Source of the DNA: Burkholderia sp. Ac-20365
Lineage (GTDB): Bacteria; Pseudomonadota; Gammaproteobacteria; Burkholderiales; Burkholderiaceae
Length of the DNA stretch: 63,737 nt
Direction: 5' to 3'
NCBI RefSeq assembly: GCF_017104715.1
Contig: NZ_JAAGPI010000048.1
Location: 1 to 63,737 of the forward strand
Shown: piece by piece, positions 25,806 through 34,206 of the stretch
Layout of the letters: the number at the start of each line of letters is the position of its first letter
Position numbering within the stretch: the stretch's first letter is position 1
Made by a program: the position numbers and the translations under genes
The notes under the pieces: generated by a model
What the model saw: the letters and a program-made list of their open reading frames with translations, nothing else
Told to the model about the DNA's origin: nothing
Database searches by the model: none

Positions 25806-26978
25806 ATGAAGCGGCGCGAGTTTCTGGCGGTAGCGGCAGCAGCGAGCGCTTCGTTTTCGATCCCGCGCGTGTTCGCCGCGCCACATACGAGCGGCGGCAT
25901 ATCGTCGCAACCTTCCTCGCGACTGGATGCGGGCGCAACGGTTGGCGACACGGCAGGCAAGCTGCTGATCCTGATCGAACTGAAGGGCGGCAACGACGGG
26001 CTGAACACCGTCGTTCCTTTCGCCGATTCCACTTACTACGCACTGCGTCGTCACATCGCGATACCGCGCGAGCGCGTGCTGCCGCTCGATGCGCACACGG
26101 CCTTGCATCCTGCGTTGCATCCGCTCATGTCGTCGTGGCGCGATGGACAACTGGCTGTCGTGCAGGGCGTCGGTTGTTCGCATGCGCATGCGTCGCATTT
26201 TCGTTCGGCGGAAATCTGGGAGACAGGGTCATGCGCCAACGTCTATCGGCGCGACGGCTGGCTAAGCCGAATGGTCGGGCAGTGGGCGACGATGGGGCAG
26301 AGCGTTGTGACGGCGTCGTTTGGCAGCGCGGAGGCGGGGCCGTTCGCGTCTGCCGCGACGCGCAGTGCATCCGACAATGCATGGAAGCGTGTGGATGATC
26401 CCGATGCAGCCTCGTACGCCGACGAAGCGGATGCGGATATCAGCGGTCCGGTGACGAATGCGAGGCTCGACTCCTTGGCCGGTGCGCCGACCTTTCGCGA
26501 TTCGATCGAAGCCGCGCTGCGCACGATCTTCGACGATGCGCGCCCGCATGCAACGGGCGCGATCCGCCTGACGCTCGACGGCTTCGACACACACAGCAAT
26601 CAGCCGATGCGGCATGCCACCTTGCTGAATCAACTCGCCGATGGCTGCGCAACGCTTCGGGCAGAACTCATGCGGCGCGGGCGCTGGCGCGACGCGCTCA
26701 TCGTGACTTACTCGGAATTTGGCCGGTCCGTCCAGGAAAATACCGATCGCGGTACCGAACATGGCGGCGCGAGCGCGCATTTTCTGATGGGCGGCGCGGT
26801 GCAGGGTGGTCTGTATGGCCGCGCGCCGGATCTCACGCGACTCGACGACAATGGCAATCTGCCCGTCGCAGTCGACTTCAGGCAGCTCTATGCAACCGTG
26901 CTGGGTCCGTTCCTGAAGCTGGATGTCAAAGCCGTCCTTCACGACGACATCCAGCCTTTGCCGTTGCTGCGCGCGTGA
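25806..26978 (+). CDS. DUF1501 domain protein, exported by Tat
   Basis: A 390-residue protein of the DUF1501 (sulfatase-fold-like) family. The N-terminus MKRREFLAVAAAASASFSI with cleavage near VFA-APH is a twin-arginine-like signal; the motif is KRREFL. Conserved family segments seen are LIELKGGNDGLNTVVPF, ALHPALHPL, VGCSHAHASHFRSAEIWETG, DGFDTHSNQ and YSEFGRSVQENTDRGTEHGG, which look like a metal/phosphatase-type site. DUF1501 genes commonly sit beside a DUF1800 gene; none is present here. It converges with hpnD with only three bases between stops. Enzymatic role not established. Confidence 0.85.
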   Translation: MKRREFLAVAAAASASFSIPRVFAAPHTSGGISSQPSSRLDAGATVGDTAGKLLILIELKGGNDGLNTVVPFADSTYYALRRHIAIPRERVLPLDAHTALHPALHPLMSSWRDGQLAVVQGVGCSHAHASHFRSAEIWETGSCANVYRRDGWLSRMVGQWATMGQSVVTASFGSAEAGPFASAATRSASDNAWKRVDDPDAASYADEADADISGPVTNARLDSLAGAPTFRDSIEAALRTIFDDARPHATGAIRLTLDGFDTHSNQPMRHATLLNQLADGCATLRAELMRRGRWRDALIVTYSEFGRSVQENTDRGTEHGGASAHFLMGGAVQGGLYGRAPDLTRLDDNGNLPVAVDFRQLYATVLGPFLKLDVKAVLHDDIQPLPLLRA

Positions 26979-26981
26979 GCG

Positions 26982-27815
26982 TCAGTGCTTGCGTGCGGCG
27001 CGCCACGCGACCCACAGCTTGCGGATCGGCGTCAGTGCAATGCGCTGATGCAGCACGTGATAGCCGTCGCGCTCGATTTCGTCGAGCAACGCCAGCGCCA
27101 GTGCGGCCAGTGCGCGCAGCGTGCTCTGCGAATGACGCTCGCCCACGGGCAGCGCGTCGAGCGCCTTGCGGATCGCATCGCGCGCACGCGTCGTCTGGAA
27201 GCGCATCAGCTCGGTGAACGCGTCCGTATATTTGCGGTTGATCAGATCCGCAGCCGTCACGTTGTAGCGCTGCATCTCGTCGATGGGTATATAGATACGG
27301 CCATGGCGCGCGTCGTTGCCCAGTTCGACGACGATCTGCGCGAGCATCAACGCTTCACCGAGCGGCGCGGCCCAGCTTTCCGCCTGCGACGGATCGCGAG
27401 CCGTCGCCCGCGCGACCACGGACGCAAAATTGCCGCCGACGCCCGTCATGTAGCGCTGCAGATTCGGATAGTCGAGATAGCGCGCCTGGTCGAGGTCCAT
27501 CTCGAAGCCGGCGATCAACGCCTGTAGCGCGGGGTACTCGGCCTGCACATCGGGCAGATGCGCAGCCAGCGCCTGCGACACGGGATGCGTCGGCTCGCCC
27601 GCTGCGAGCGCGGCCGCTTCCTTCTGCCACCAGGCAAGCTTGGTGCGCCCGACGGCGGGATCGGTCGTTTCCTTCACGGTTTCTTCGAACTCGCGGCGCA
27701 GCGCGAACAGCGCGGTGAGCAGCGGCTGCCGGGCGGCGGGCGCCTGACGCAATGCGTAGTAGGTGCTCGAGCCGGGAGGCGCTGCTTTTTGCAGGCAGTA
27801 TTCGTCGAAATTCAC
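26982..27815 (-). CDS. hpnD: Squalene/phytoene synthase family protein, HpnD-like
   Basis: A protein of about 277 residues of the trans-isoprenyl diphosphate head-to-head synthase family, closest to HpnD, which makes presqualene diphosphate for hopanoids. MNFDEYCLQKAAPPGSSTYYA, the LFALRREFEETV segment and NDARHGRIYIP are recognisable. The usual NxxRDxxxD second motif reads QIVVELGND, with Val163-Glu164 in place of Arg-Asp. I chose the GTG at 27815 because translation there begins with the conserved MNFDEYC. An ATG at 27878 would add 21 poorly conserved residues. The other hopanoid genes (hpnC, hpnE, shc) are not nearby. Confidence 0.78.
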   Translation of the reverse strand: MNFDEYCLQKAAPPGSSTYYALRQAPAARQPLLTALFALRREFEETVKETTDPAVGRTKLAWWQKEAAALAAGEPTHPVSQALAAHLPDVQAEYPALQALIAGFEMDLDQARYLDYPNLQRYMTGVGGNFASVVARATARDPSQAESWAAPLGEALMLAQIVVELGNDARHGRIYIPIDEMQRYNVTAADLINRKYTDAFTELMRFQTTRARDAIRKALDALPVGERHSQSTLRALAALALALLDEIERDGYHVLHQRIALTPIRKLWVAWRAARKH

Positions 27816-28106
27816 GGGATTGGCTTGTGGGGAGGCGGTCGCGCACGGCTGTGCGCGAGAGACCGAAAATTGTAGCATCGACAGTATTCGAGAGATGCAG
27901 ACAAGCGCAGATCTATCGGTTAGAATCTCGCGCTTACGCTTTCGGCGGTGCCGCGTCTGGATTGATTTCCGGCGCAGATGTTCGCGGTGGTAGCGGGTCT
28001 GTCCCAACAGGTTCAGATTTGTCCACGCACATGACATGGCGATGAAGTCGCGATGTCGGTTCGCCGGCGAGACATCGGGCGATGCGTATTGGCGCAGCGC
28101 CCGGAT

Positions 28107-28193
28107 GCGAGGGTGGCGAAATTGGTAGACGCACCAGGTTTAGGTCCTGACGCCCGCAAGGGTGTAGGGGTTCGAGTCCCCTCCCTCGCACCA
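28107..28193 (+). tRNA. tRNA-Leu (anticodon TAG)
   Basis: Acceptor GCGAGGG (28107-28113) pairs with CCCTCGC (28183-28189), followed by discriminator A and encoded CCA. The anticodon loop TTTAGGT has TAG at 28141-28143. A long variable arm (CGCCCGCAAGGGTG region) and the T-loop GGTTCGAGTCC confirm a class II leucine tRNA. A terminator follows at 28216. Confidence 0.97.
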
Positions 28194-28215
28194 TTGTTTG
28201 ATATTGCTGTACGAG

Positions 28216-28250
28216 AAACCCCGCCCGTTATCGACGCGCGGGGTTTTTTG
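28216..28250 (+). terminator. Terminator of tRNA-Leu
   Basis: Stem AAACCCCGC (28216-28224) with GCGGGGTTT (28238-28246) followed by a T-run. Confidence 0.88.
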
Positions 28251-28304
28251 TTTTACGCAGCGATGTTTTCGCCTCGTGATTTGCAGGCACAAATCTGCAG
28301 GCAC

Positions 28305-28328
28305 AAAAAACCCCGCTCAGTGGCGGGG
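28305..28328 (-). terminator. Terminator of the HHHH-motif gene
   Basis: On the minus strand, stem CCCCGC/GCGGGG (28311-28316 with 28323-28328) is followed by TTTTTT. It lies 33 bases after the stop of the small gene at 28361-28498. A 12-base direct repeat TGCAGGCACAAA occurs just beside it (28282-28307 area). Confidence 0.82.
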
Positions 28329-28360
28329 CTTGCTCCATCACGCAGGCGGTTTGCAACTGC

Positions 28361-28498
28361 TTAGTGGCAGCGCTTTTCCCAGTGGTGATGCACGCGCACC
28401 TTGTGGCACTCGTGATGATGCGGCGGGTTGGCGAACGCCGACGAAATGCTCATGAAACCCGCAGCAGCCGCGACCAGTGCCAGAACAACCTTCTTCAT
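28361..28498 (-). CDS. HHHH-motif small exported protein
   Basis: A 45-residue peptide found by reading the minus strand between two terminators. It has a signal peptide of about 23 residues (MKKVVLALVAAAAGFMSISS then AFA) and a mature peptide of about 22 residues, NPPHHHECHKVRVHHHWEKR plus CH. GAGGATCG lies before the ATG. The mature peptide has seven histidines and two cysteines, so it could bind a transition metal in the periplasm. It matches what is named HHHH-motif protein in Burkholderia databases (from memory). No function is known; metal binding is inference. Confidence 0.85.
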   Translation of the reverse strand: MKKVVLALVAAAAGFMSISSAFANPPHHHECHKVRVHHHWEKRCH

Positions 28499-28623
28499 TT
28501 TCGATCCTCGAAGTCAGAGAAAAACGCGAGCCGCGATCGTAGCAAGCGGAGTTTACGATTTCCTTGAGCGCCGCCATCTGGCGCGTTGAAATGGGGACTT
28601 TGCTCCAGCCAGGGCCGCTCGTC

Positions 28624-28647
28624 ATCTGGTTGCGCGTGCAACCAGAT
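28624..28647. promoter_or_regulatory. 10-bp inverted repeat upstream of class II aldolase gene
   Basis: ATCTGGTTGC (28624-28633) and GCAACCAGAT (28638-28647) form a perfect inverted repeat with loop GCGT. It lies about 70 bases before the aldolase ATG. With no T-run, it fits an operator for a dimeric repressor better than a terminator; it sits between divergent genes. Confidence 0.45.
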
Positions 28648-28715
28648 TCTCCTATCCTGCGTTGACACGATACGCGCCCCTTCACATGAGCGCTGCGCGC
28701 GAAGAGGAGAGTGCA

Positions 28716-29489
28716 ATGTCTGCAACGGACGTTCGATCACACTCGAAGACCGGCGAATGCACCGACGCCGAACGCGCGATGCGCATCAGGCTCGCAGGCA
28801 CCTATCGCGTGTTCGCGATGCTCGGCTGGACCGAACTGATCTACAACCACATCACCGTGCGTGTGCCCGACGCGGATAGCCATTTTTTAATCAATCCGTT
28901 TGGACTGCACTACACGGAAGTGACCGCGTCGAATCTGGTGAAGATCGATGTCGACGGGAGCGTGCTCGATGGCTCGACGCACGCTGTGAATCCTGCGGGC
29001 TTTGTCGTGCATGCCGCGATTCATCGCGCGTTACCCGATGCACACTGCGTGATGCATACGCATACGACGGCAGGCCTTGCCGTCGCGTGTTCGCAGGCGG
29101 GTCTCGTCAACAACAATTTCTATTCGGCACAACTGCACGGGATGGTCGCGTATCACGACTTCGAAGGCATCACCATCCGTGCCGATGAAGGGCCGCGTCT
29201 TGTCGCTAACCTCGGCGACAGGCGACTGCTGATCCTGCGTAATCACGGCTTGCTAGCGATCGGCGAAACGATCGCGCAAGCCTTCGCACGGTTGTGGACG
29301 CTCAATCGCGCATGCGAGATTCAACTGGCCACGGCGACGCTTGGTGCCGCACGCATGATCGATGACGACATCGCCGTGCGCTGCACGCGCGATTCGCTGC
29401 AGTTCGACCCGCGGCATGGCGCGGGAGACGATGTGCTCAATGCATTGCTGCGTCAGGTCGAGAGGATCGACCCGTCGTATCGCGATTAG
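28716..29489 (+). CDS. Class II aldolase/adducin family protein
   Basis: A 257-residue zinc enzyme of the class II aldolase (AraD/FucA) family. Metal-ligand histidines are seen in CVMHTHTTAGLAV and in LRNHGLLAIG, and TSGN-like substrate contacts in NPFGLHYTEV. Family members cleave or epimerise sugar phosphates, or decarboxylate related acids; the exact substrate is not readable. The start at 28716 has GAGGAG 6-11 bases upstream, which excludes the longer frame. A MarR regulator and a glycerate kinase follow on the opposite strand. This suggests (inference) a link to small hydroxy-acid catabolism. Confidence 0.87.
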   Translation: MSATDVRSHSKTGECTDAERAMRIRLAGTYRVFAMLGWTELIYNHITVRVPDADSHFLINPFGLHYTEVTASNLVKIDVDGSVLDGSTHAVNPAGFVVHAAIHRALPDAHCVMHTHTTAGLAVACSQAGLVNNNFYSAQLHGMVAYHDFEGITIRADEGPRLVANLGDRRLLILRNHGLLAIGETIAQAFARLWTLNRACEIQLATATLGAARMIDDDIAVRCTRDSLQFDPRHGAGDDVLNALLRQVERIDPSYRD

Positions 29490-29570
29490 ACCTGCCGACG
29501 GCACGCGCTCGAGCGGGCGGCGAGGCAACTTGTGAATGAGTGTTTAAGGAATTAGGCAACGGCGATTTCG

Positions 29571-29591
29571 ACGGCGCGATGCACGCGCCGT
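29571..29591. terminator. Possible terminator between aldolase and MarR genes
   Basis: Stem ACGGCGCG (29571-29578) with CGCGCCGT (29584-29591). It lies in the 134-base gap between converging genes, but no T-run follows, so it is only a candidate. Confidence 0.4.
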
Positions 29592-29623
29592 TGAGTGTGC
29601 AACCCGGACTTCGTCTGACCTGA

Positions 29624-30079
29624 CTACTCTGCGTTGCGTGCGATCGCGTTGTCGATCACCTTGTCGAGTGCTTCGCTGAGCGCGACCTTCTCGCGATCGT
29701 CGAGGCAATCGAACAGATCGGTGTTCCACTTGCGCGCGATGGGCATGATCTTTCTGTAGAGCGCCCGGCCTTCCGTGGTCAGCGATACGAGCACCACGCG
29801 GCCATCTTCCGCGCTCGCTTCGCGTTGCACGAGGCCTTGTCTGATCAACGCTTCGGCTGCGCGGCTCGCCTGACTTTTGTCGAGGTTCGCGTGGCGCGCG
29901 AGGTCCATGATCGAGAATGGCCCGAACGATCCGACCGATGCAATCACGCGCGCTTCGGGAAGCGTCACGTCAAGCTTGGCCATATACCGTTCGCTGATGC
30001 CCCGCTCGGAAAGTTTATTCAGCACGTGCAGACGATACGTCAGAAACTGTTCGAGTCCGGCTTTGTCGGAGGCCTTCAT
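29624..30079 (-). CDS. MarR family transcriptional regulator
   Basis: A 151-residue winged-helix repressor of the MarR type. The recognition helix region is MDLARHANLDKSQASRAAEALIRQGLV and the wing follows in SAEDGRVVLVSLTTEG; N- and C-terminal helices form the dimer interface. AGGAAG is 6 bases upstream of ATG. It is encoded 63 bases downstream of the glycerate kinase gene, same strand, so the two may be co-transcribed. Effector and targets unknown; the aldolase and kinase neighbours are plausible targets. Confidence 0.9.
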   Translation of the reverse strand: MKASDKAGLEQFLTYRLHVLNKLSERGISERYMAKLDVTLPEARVIASVGSFGPFSIMDLARHANLDKSQASRAAEALIRQGLVQREASAEDGRVVLVSLTTEGRALYRKIMPIARKWNTDLFDCLDDREKVALSEALDKVIDNAIARNAE

Positions 30080-30142
30080 GGTCTTCCTGTTGTGAGTGGA
30101 TGCGGTCCCGCAATGTGATTGTTCCCGCATCCGCTCGCAAGG

Positions 30143-31288
30143 TCAACGCGGGCCAAACCTGAGTCGCGTCATCTGTTCGGCTTCGTTCGCGAGCAAGGTG
30201 GCGGCGTCGCGAATCGCGACTTCGAGTGTGATCGGGCCAGGGGCGGGAGAGAAGCATCCGCTGAAATGCTCGGCGAGTTTCGGCAGCGCTGATGAGTCGA
30301 CGGCACCCGACAGCAACGTGGCCGGCACACCCGCCGCGCGCGCATGGCGGCAAGCGATGAAAGGCGCCTTGCCGTGCAACGTCTGCACGTCGGAGCGGCC
30401 TTCACCCGTGATGAGCCAGTTGGCGCCTTCGAGCGCGGCGTCGAGGCCGATCTGCCGCGCGACCGTTTCCGCACCCGGTTCAAATTCGGCGCCCAGCATA
30501 TGCAACGCGAAGCCAAGGCCGCCTGCCGCGCCTGCGCCGGGCTGGTTGCGCGCGACACGGTTCATGGCCGGTTCGACGAGGTCGGCGAAGCGGGCGAGGG
30601 CGGCGTCGACGGTCGCGACCTGCTCAGGCTGCACGCCTTTCTGCGGACCGAAAACGGCCGTTGCGCCGTGGTCGCCTGTCAATGGATTGTCGACGTCCGA
30701 CATGCCGACGAAAGTTGTCTCACGCAGACGCGCGTCGAGGCCCGATGCATCAACACGTGCGAGTTGCGCAAGCTGCTCGGGCGTCGCATCGAGCTCATGT
30801 CCTTGCGCATCGAACAGCTTGAGCCCGAGACCGACCAGCAGGCCGGCGCCGCCATCGTTCGTGCTGCTGCCGCCGAGCGCCACGAAGAAGCGCCGTACAC
30901 CCGCATCCAGCAGCGTTCGAATTGCTTCGCCCATCCCGCGTGTGCTGCGTTTTTCGACGGGTACGCCCATGCCGACTGGATCCGTGATGCCGACCACTTC
31001 CGCGGTTTCGATGATCGCGCTGCCGTCCGCGAGCAGCCCCGTTGCCGCTTCGCGCGCGGGGCCCGCCGCGCCGCGTACCGTGAGCATGCGGCGTTCGCCG
31101 CCGCCCGTCAGCATGGCGTCGAGCGTGCCTTCGCCGCCGTCGGCCATCGCGCAGACGCGAATCGTCGCGTCGGACCGCGCGCGCAGAATGCCCGTCGCGA
31201 TGGACTGCGCGACCTGCTCCGCGGAGAGCGAGCCTTTGAACGAATCAGGGGCGATGACGACGATGGGCGCGGACGACGTATTCGGCAT
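30143..31288 (-). CDS. garK: Glycerate kinase (GarK/GlxK family)
   Basis: A 381-residue kinase that phosphorylates D-glycerate, feeding glycolate/glyoxylate or sugar-acid breakdown into glycolysis. Family hallmarks are IAPDSFKGSLSAEQVA at the N-terminus, CAMADGGEGTLDAML, FFVALGGSSTNDGGAGLL, the NPLTGDHGATAVFGPQKG segment and TGEGRSDVQTLHGKAP. Length matches GlxK (about 380). I chose ATG at 31288 (MPNTSS) because the longer frame's first 75 residues are not family-like. The paralogous products GarK, GlxK and GlxK2 cannot be told apart here. Confidence 0.93.
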   Translation of the reverse strand: MPNTSSAPIVVIAPDSFKGSLSAEQVAQSIATGILRARSDATIRVCAMADGGEGTLDAMLTGGGERRMLTVRGAAGPAREAATGLLADGSAIIETAEVVGITDPVGMGVPVEKRSTRGMGEAIRTLLDAGVRRFFVALGGSSTNDGGAGLLVGLGLKLFDAQGHELDATPEQLAQLARVDASGLDARLRETTFVGMSDVDNPLTGDHGATAVFGPQKGVQPEQVATVDAALARFADLVEPAMNRVARNQPGAGAAGGLGFALHMLGAEFEPGAETVARQIGLDAALEGANWLITGEGRSDVQTLHGKAPFIACRHARAAGVPATLLSGAVDSSALPKLAEHFSGCFSPAPGPITLEVAIRDAATLLANEAEQMTRLRFGPR

Positions 31289-31810
31289 GATGTCTCTGGT
31301 GATTGGTATGAAGACGCATCGACGTGGTGGCCGTGATGCGATGAAGCGTCCGGAACGCCCGTGCGCGCGGCACCGGCGTATCGGAATGTGAAGAAGCTTA
31401 TCAGCATGCGACGCGCGACTGAATATACCGCAAGGTATAGGCAGAATTGACTTTGATTCACAGCCGGAGCGCGCCGAGACGGGATCCTGGCGTCGTTGGA
31501 AACGTCTCCACAAGGTTCAGGATCGCGCATCGCAGGCACCGAAAAATCGAGAAACAGCGAATCCGGCTAGCCGCGCAAATAGTTTGCTAAAATATTTGGC
31601 TCTCTGACCAAACTGTGCTGCCGGCGTGCCTCACAGCCAGCGGCGAGAGGCGCGCGATCGATGTCACACGTGAGTGAGCGAAGCGTAGCGGCGGACCCGT
31701 GCGATAAGCGAAGGCTACGCGCAGTGTCGGACGCACGACGCAAAGCGGACATCGACAGGCGGCACACAAGATAACTGATTCGCTCGAATAATTTTAGGAC
31801 GATTGAAGCC
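31289..31810. other. Intergenic region upstream of tig
   Basis: About 520 bases with no convincing gene on either strand. The right part must hold the tig promoter. An extended -10 TGCTAAAAT (31586-31594) is the best match, but no good -35 is seen at 17 bases. The middle (31620-31720) is GC-rich with several AGCG/CGAAGC repeats but no strong hairpin. Confidence 0.5.
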
Positions 31811-33157
31811 ATGGCTAACGTTGTTGAAAACCTCGGCAAGCTCGAACGCCGCGTAACGATTTCCCTGCCGAAGGACACCGTGCAGAAGGAAGTGGACGCG
31901 CGTATCCGTCAACTCGCGAAGAACGTGCGCATGCCGGGTTTCCGCCCCGGCAAGGTGCCGCTCAAGATGGTGACGCAGCAGTACGCGGGTCAGGTGGAAG
32001 CCGAAGTGCTGAGCGACAAGGTTGGCAAGGAATTCTTCGATATCAGCCGCGCTGAAAACCTGCGCGTCGCTGGCCAGCCGAGCTTTAGCCCGAAGACGGA
32101 CGCAACCGAAGGCGACTACGCATTCGACGCAACCTTCGAGGTTTACCCCGAAGTGAAGCTGGGCGACGTCGCCACGGCTGAAATCGAACGCACGAAGACC
32201 ACCATCAGCGACGCTGAAATTGATCGCACGCTGGACATCCTGCGCAAGCAGCGCGTGCACTTCCACGCTCGCGGCGAAGCCGGTGAGCACGGTGACGGCG
32301 GCGCCGACACGGCAGCGAAAGACGGCGACCGCGTGACGGTCGACTTCGTCGGCAAGATCGACGGCGAAGCATTCCAGGGCGGCAGCGCGGACGACTTCGC
32401 GTTTGTCCTGGGCGAAGGCCGCATGCTGCCGGAATTCGAAAAGGCAGCGCTGGGCCTGAAGCTTGGCGAGTCGAAGGAATTCGACCTGGCGTTCCCCGAG
32501 GACTATCACGGCAAGGAAGTCGCTGGCAAGACCGCGCAGTTCACCATCACGATGAAGAAGATCGAATGGCCGCACCTGCCGGAAATCGACGGTGAATTCG
32601 CCAAGTCGCTCGGTATCGAAGACGGCGACCTGACGAAAATGCGCGCTGAAATCCGCGACAACCTCGAGCGCGAAGCGAAGCGCCGCACGCAGGCTGTCGT
32701 GAAGAACCAGGTGATGGACGCTCTGCTGAAGATATCCGAACTCGACGTGCCGAAGGCACTGATCGAGCAGGACCAGGAGCGCCTCGTCGAAATGGCGCGT
32801 CAGGACCTGACGCAACGTGGCGTGCCGAACGCGAAGGACGCACCGATCCCCGCAGAAATGTTCGCCGAGCAGGCAGAGCGCCGCGTCAAGCTGGGCCTCG
32901 TGCTGGCCGAGCTGGTCAAGGCCAATGAACTGCAAGCCAAGCCGGAACAGATCCGCGCTGAAGTCGACGAGTTCGCGAAGAGCTACGAAGACCCGAAGGA
33001 AGTCGTCCGCTGGTATTATTCGAACCAGCAGCGTCTTGCCGAGATGGAAGCGTATGTCGTTGAATCCAACGTCGTCGATTTCGTCCTGAGCAAGGCGAAG
33101 GTGACGGACAAGGAAGTAAGCTTCGAAGAGCTGGCAAGCGCAACGGCGCAAGCGTAA
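31811..33157 (+). CDS. tig: Trigger factor
   Basis: A 448-residue ribosome-bound chaperone and peptidyl-prolyl isomerase that meets nascent chains. The ribosome-binding N-domain contains the signature GFRPGKVPLKMV (residues about 45-56). The FKBP-like domain (about 165-245) holds DRVTVDFVGKIDGEAFQGG, and the C-terminal arms form the chaperone cradle. Length is usual (E. coli 432). It heads the conserved tig-clpP-clpX-lon block and is followed by a terminator-like stem at 33170. Confidence 0.97.
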   Translation: MANVVENLGKLERRVTISLPKDTVQKEVDARIRQLAKNVRMPGFRPGKVPLKMVTQQYAGQVEAEVLSDKVGKEFFDISRAENLRVAGQPSFSPKTDATEGDYAFDATFEVYPEVKLGDVATAEIERTKTTISDAEIDRTLDILRKQRVHFHARGEAGEHGDGGADTAAKDGDRVTVDFVGKIDGEAFQGGSADDFAFVLGEGRMLPEFEKAALGLKLGESKEFDLAFPEDYHGKEVAGKTAQFTITMKKIEWPHLPEIDGEFAKSLGIEDGDLTKMRAEIRDNLEREAKRRTQAVVKNQVMDALLKISELDVPKALIEQDQERLVEMARQDLTQRGVPNAKDAPIPAEMFAEQAERRVKLGLVLAELVKANELQAKPEQIRAEVDEFAKSYEDPKEVVRWYYSNQQRLAEMEAYVVESNVVDFVLSKAKVTDKEVSFEELASATAQA

Positions 33158-33169
33158 TAGCATCGCTGT

Positions 33170-33213
33170 AACGGCGTGCCGGCTGTCCAAGCGACGGCCC
33201 GCACGCCGTTTTT
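33170..33213 (+). terminator. Terminator after tig
   Basis: AACGGCGTGC (33170-33179) pairs with GCACGCCGTT (33201-33210), with internal GC pairing and TTTTT at the end. Confidence 0.75.
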
Positions 33214-33339
33214 GCATATGAGCACGGCCGAATGTGCTAAAAGAGCGCTTGTCGGCCGTGTTTGCTCTTGAAGAACCGCGCGGCCGCACCTACTTGTCCA
33301 GAACCGATTATCAGAACATTTCCTGACAAGGATCATTGC

Positions 33340-33999
33340 ATGACCTTTCGCGCTCAAATGCTGGACACGTTGACCTCGCAGTCGTCGCGGGATCGGGATC
33401 TCGAAGCGCAGGCGCTCGGCCTCGTGCCGATCGTCGTCGAAACGAGCGGCCGTGGTGAACGTTCCTATGACATCTACTCGCGCCTGTTGAAGGAGCGCGT
33501 AGTGTTCCTGGTTGGCGAGGTGAACGATCAGACTGCGAACCTCGTGATCGCACAGTTGCTGTTCCTCGAAAGCGAAAATCCGGACAAGGACATCAGCTTC
33601 TACATCAACAGCCCGGGCGGCTCGGTGTCGGCAGGGATGGCGATCTACGACACGATGCAGTTCATCAAGCCGGACGTCTCGACGCTGTGCATGGGCCTTG
33701 CGGCCAGCATGGGCGCGTTCCTGCTGGCGGCTGGCGCGAAGGGCAAGCGTTTTGCGCTGCCGAACGCACGCGTGATGATTCACCAGCCGCTGGGCGGCGC
33801 ACGTGGCCAGGCATCGGACATCGAAATTCAGGCGCGTGAAATCCTGTACCTGAAGGAACGTCTGAACCAGTTGCTGTCGCACCACACGGGTCAACCCGTA
33901 GAGCGCATCCAGCGCGACACGGACCGCGACAACTTCATGTCGGGTGACGATGCTCAGGCCTATGGCCTGGTCGATCAGGTGCTGCACAAGCGTCCGTAA
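33340..33999 (+). CDS. clpP: ATP-dependent Clp protease proteolytic subunit
   Basis: A 219-residue serine peptidase that forms the tetradecameric barrel of ClpXP. The catalytic triad is in place: Ser123 (GLAASMGAFLL), His148 (VMIHQPLGG) and the C-terminal Asp region (RDTDRDNFMS). YINSPGGSVSAGMAIYDTM is also typical. I chose the ATG at 33340 (MTFRAQ); the first residues are likely a processed propeptide. It is followed 208 bases later by its ATPase partner clpX. Confidence 0.97.
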   Translation: MTFRAQMLDTLTSQSSRDRDLEAQALGLVPIVVETSGRGERSYDIYSRLLKERVVFLVGEVNDQTANLVIAQLLFLESENPDKDISFYINSPGGSVSAGMAIYDTMQFIKPDVSTLCMGLAASMGAFLLAAGAKGKRFALPNARVMIHQPLGGARGQASDIEIQAREILYLKERLNQLLSHHTGQPVERIQRDTDRDNFMSGDDAQAYGLVDQVLHKRP

Positions 34000-34206
34000 A
34001 CAATCGCTGGAACATGGCTGATCCGGAGCGCTTTTTCCTCAAATTGGGGGAAGAGCGCCGGCGCAAAACCTTGTGAAATAATAAGACCCGTCTGAACGCC
34101 TGCGGCAAACGCCGTCACAGCTTTTGCGCATCCGTCCCGCCCCGGACTGAACGAGGCGGGCAAACGGCGTATCATGTCATTCGAGTGTCCGGAGGCTCAC
34201 ACATCT

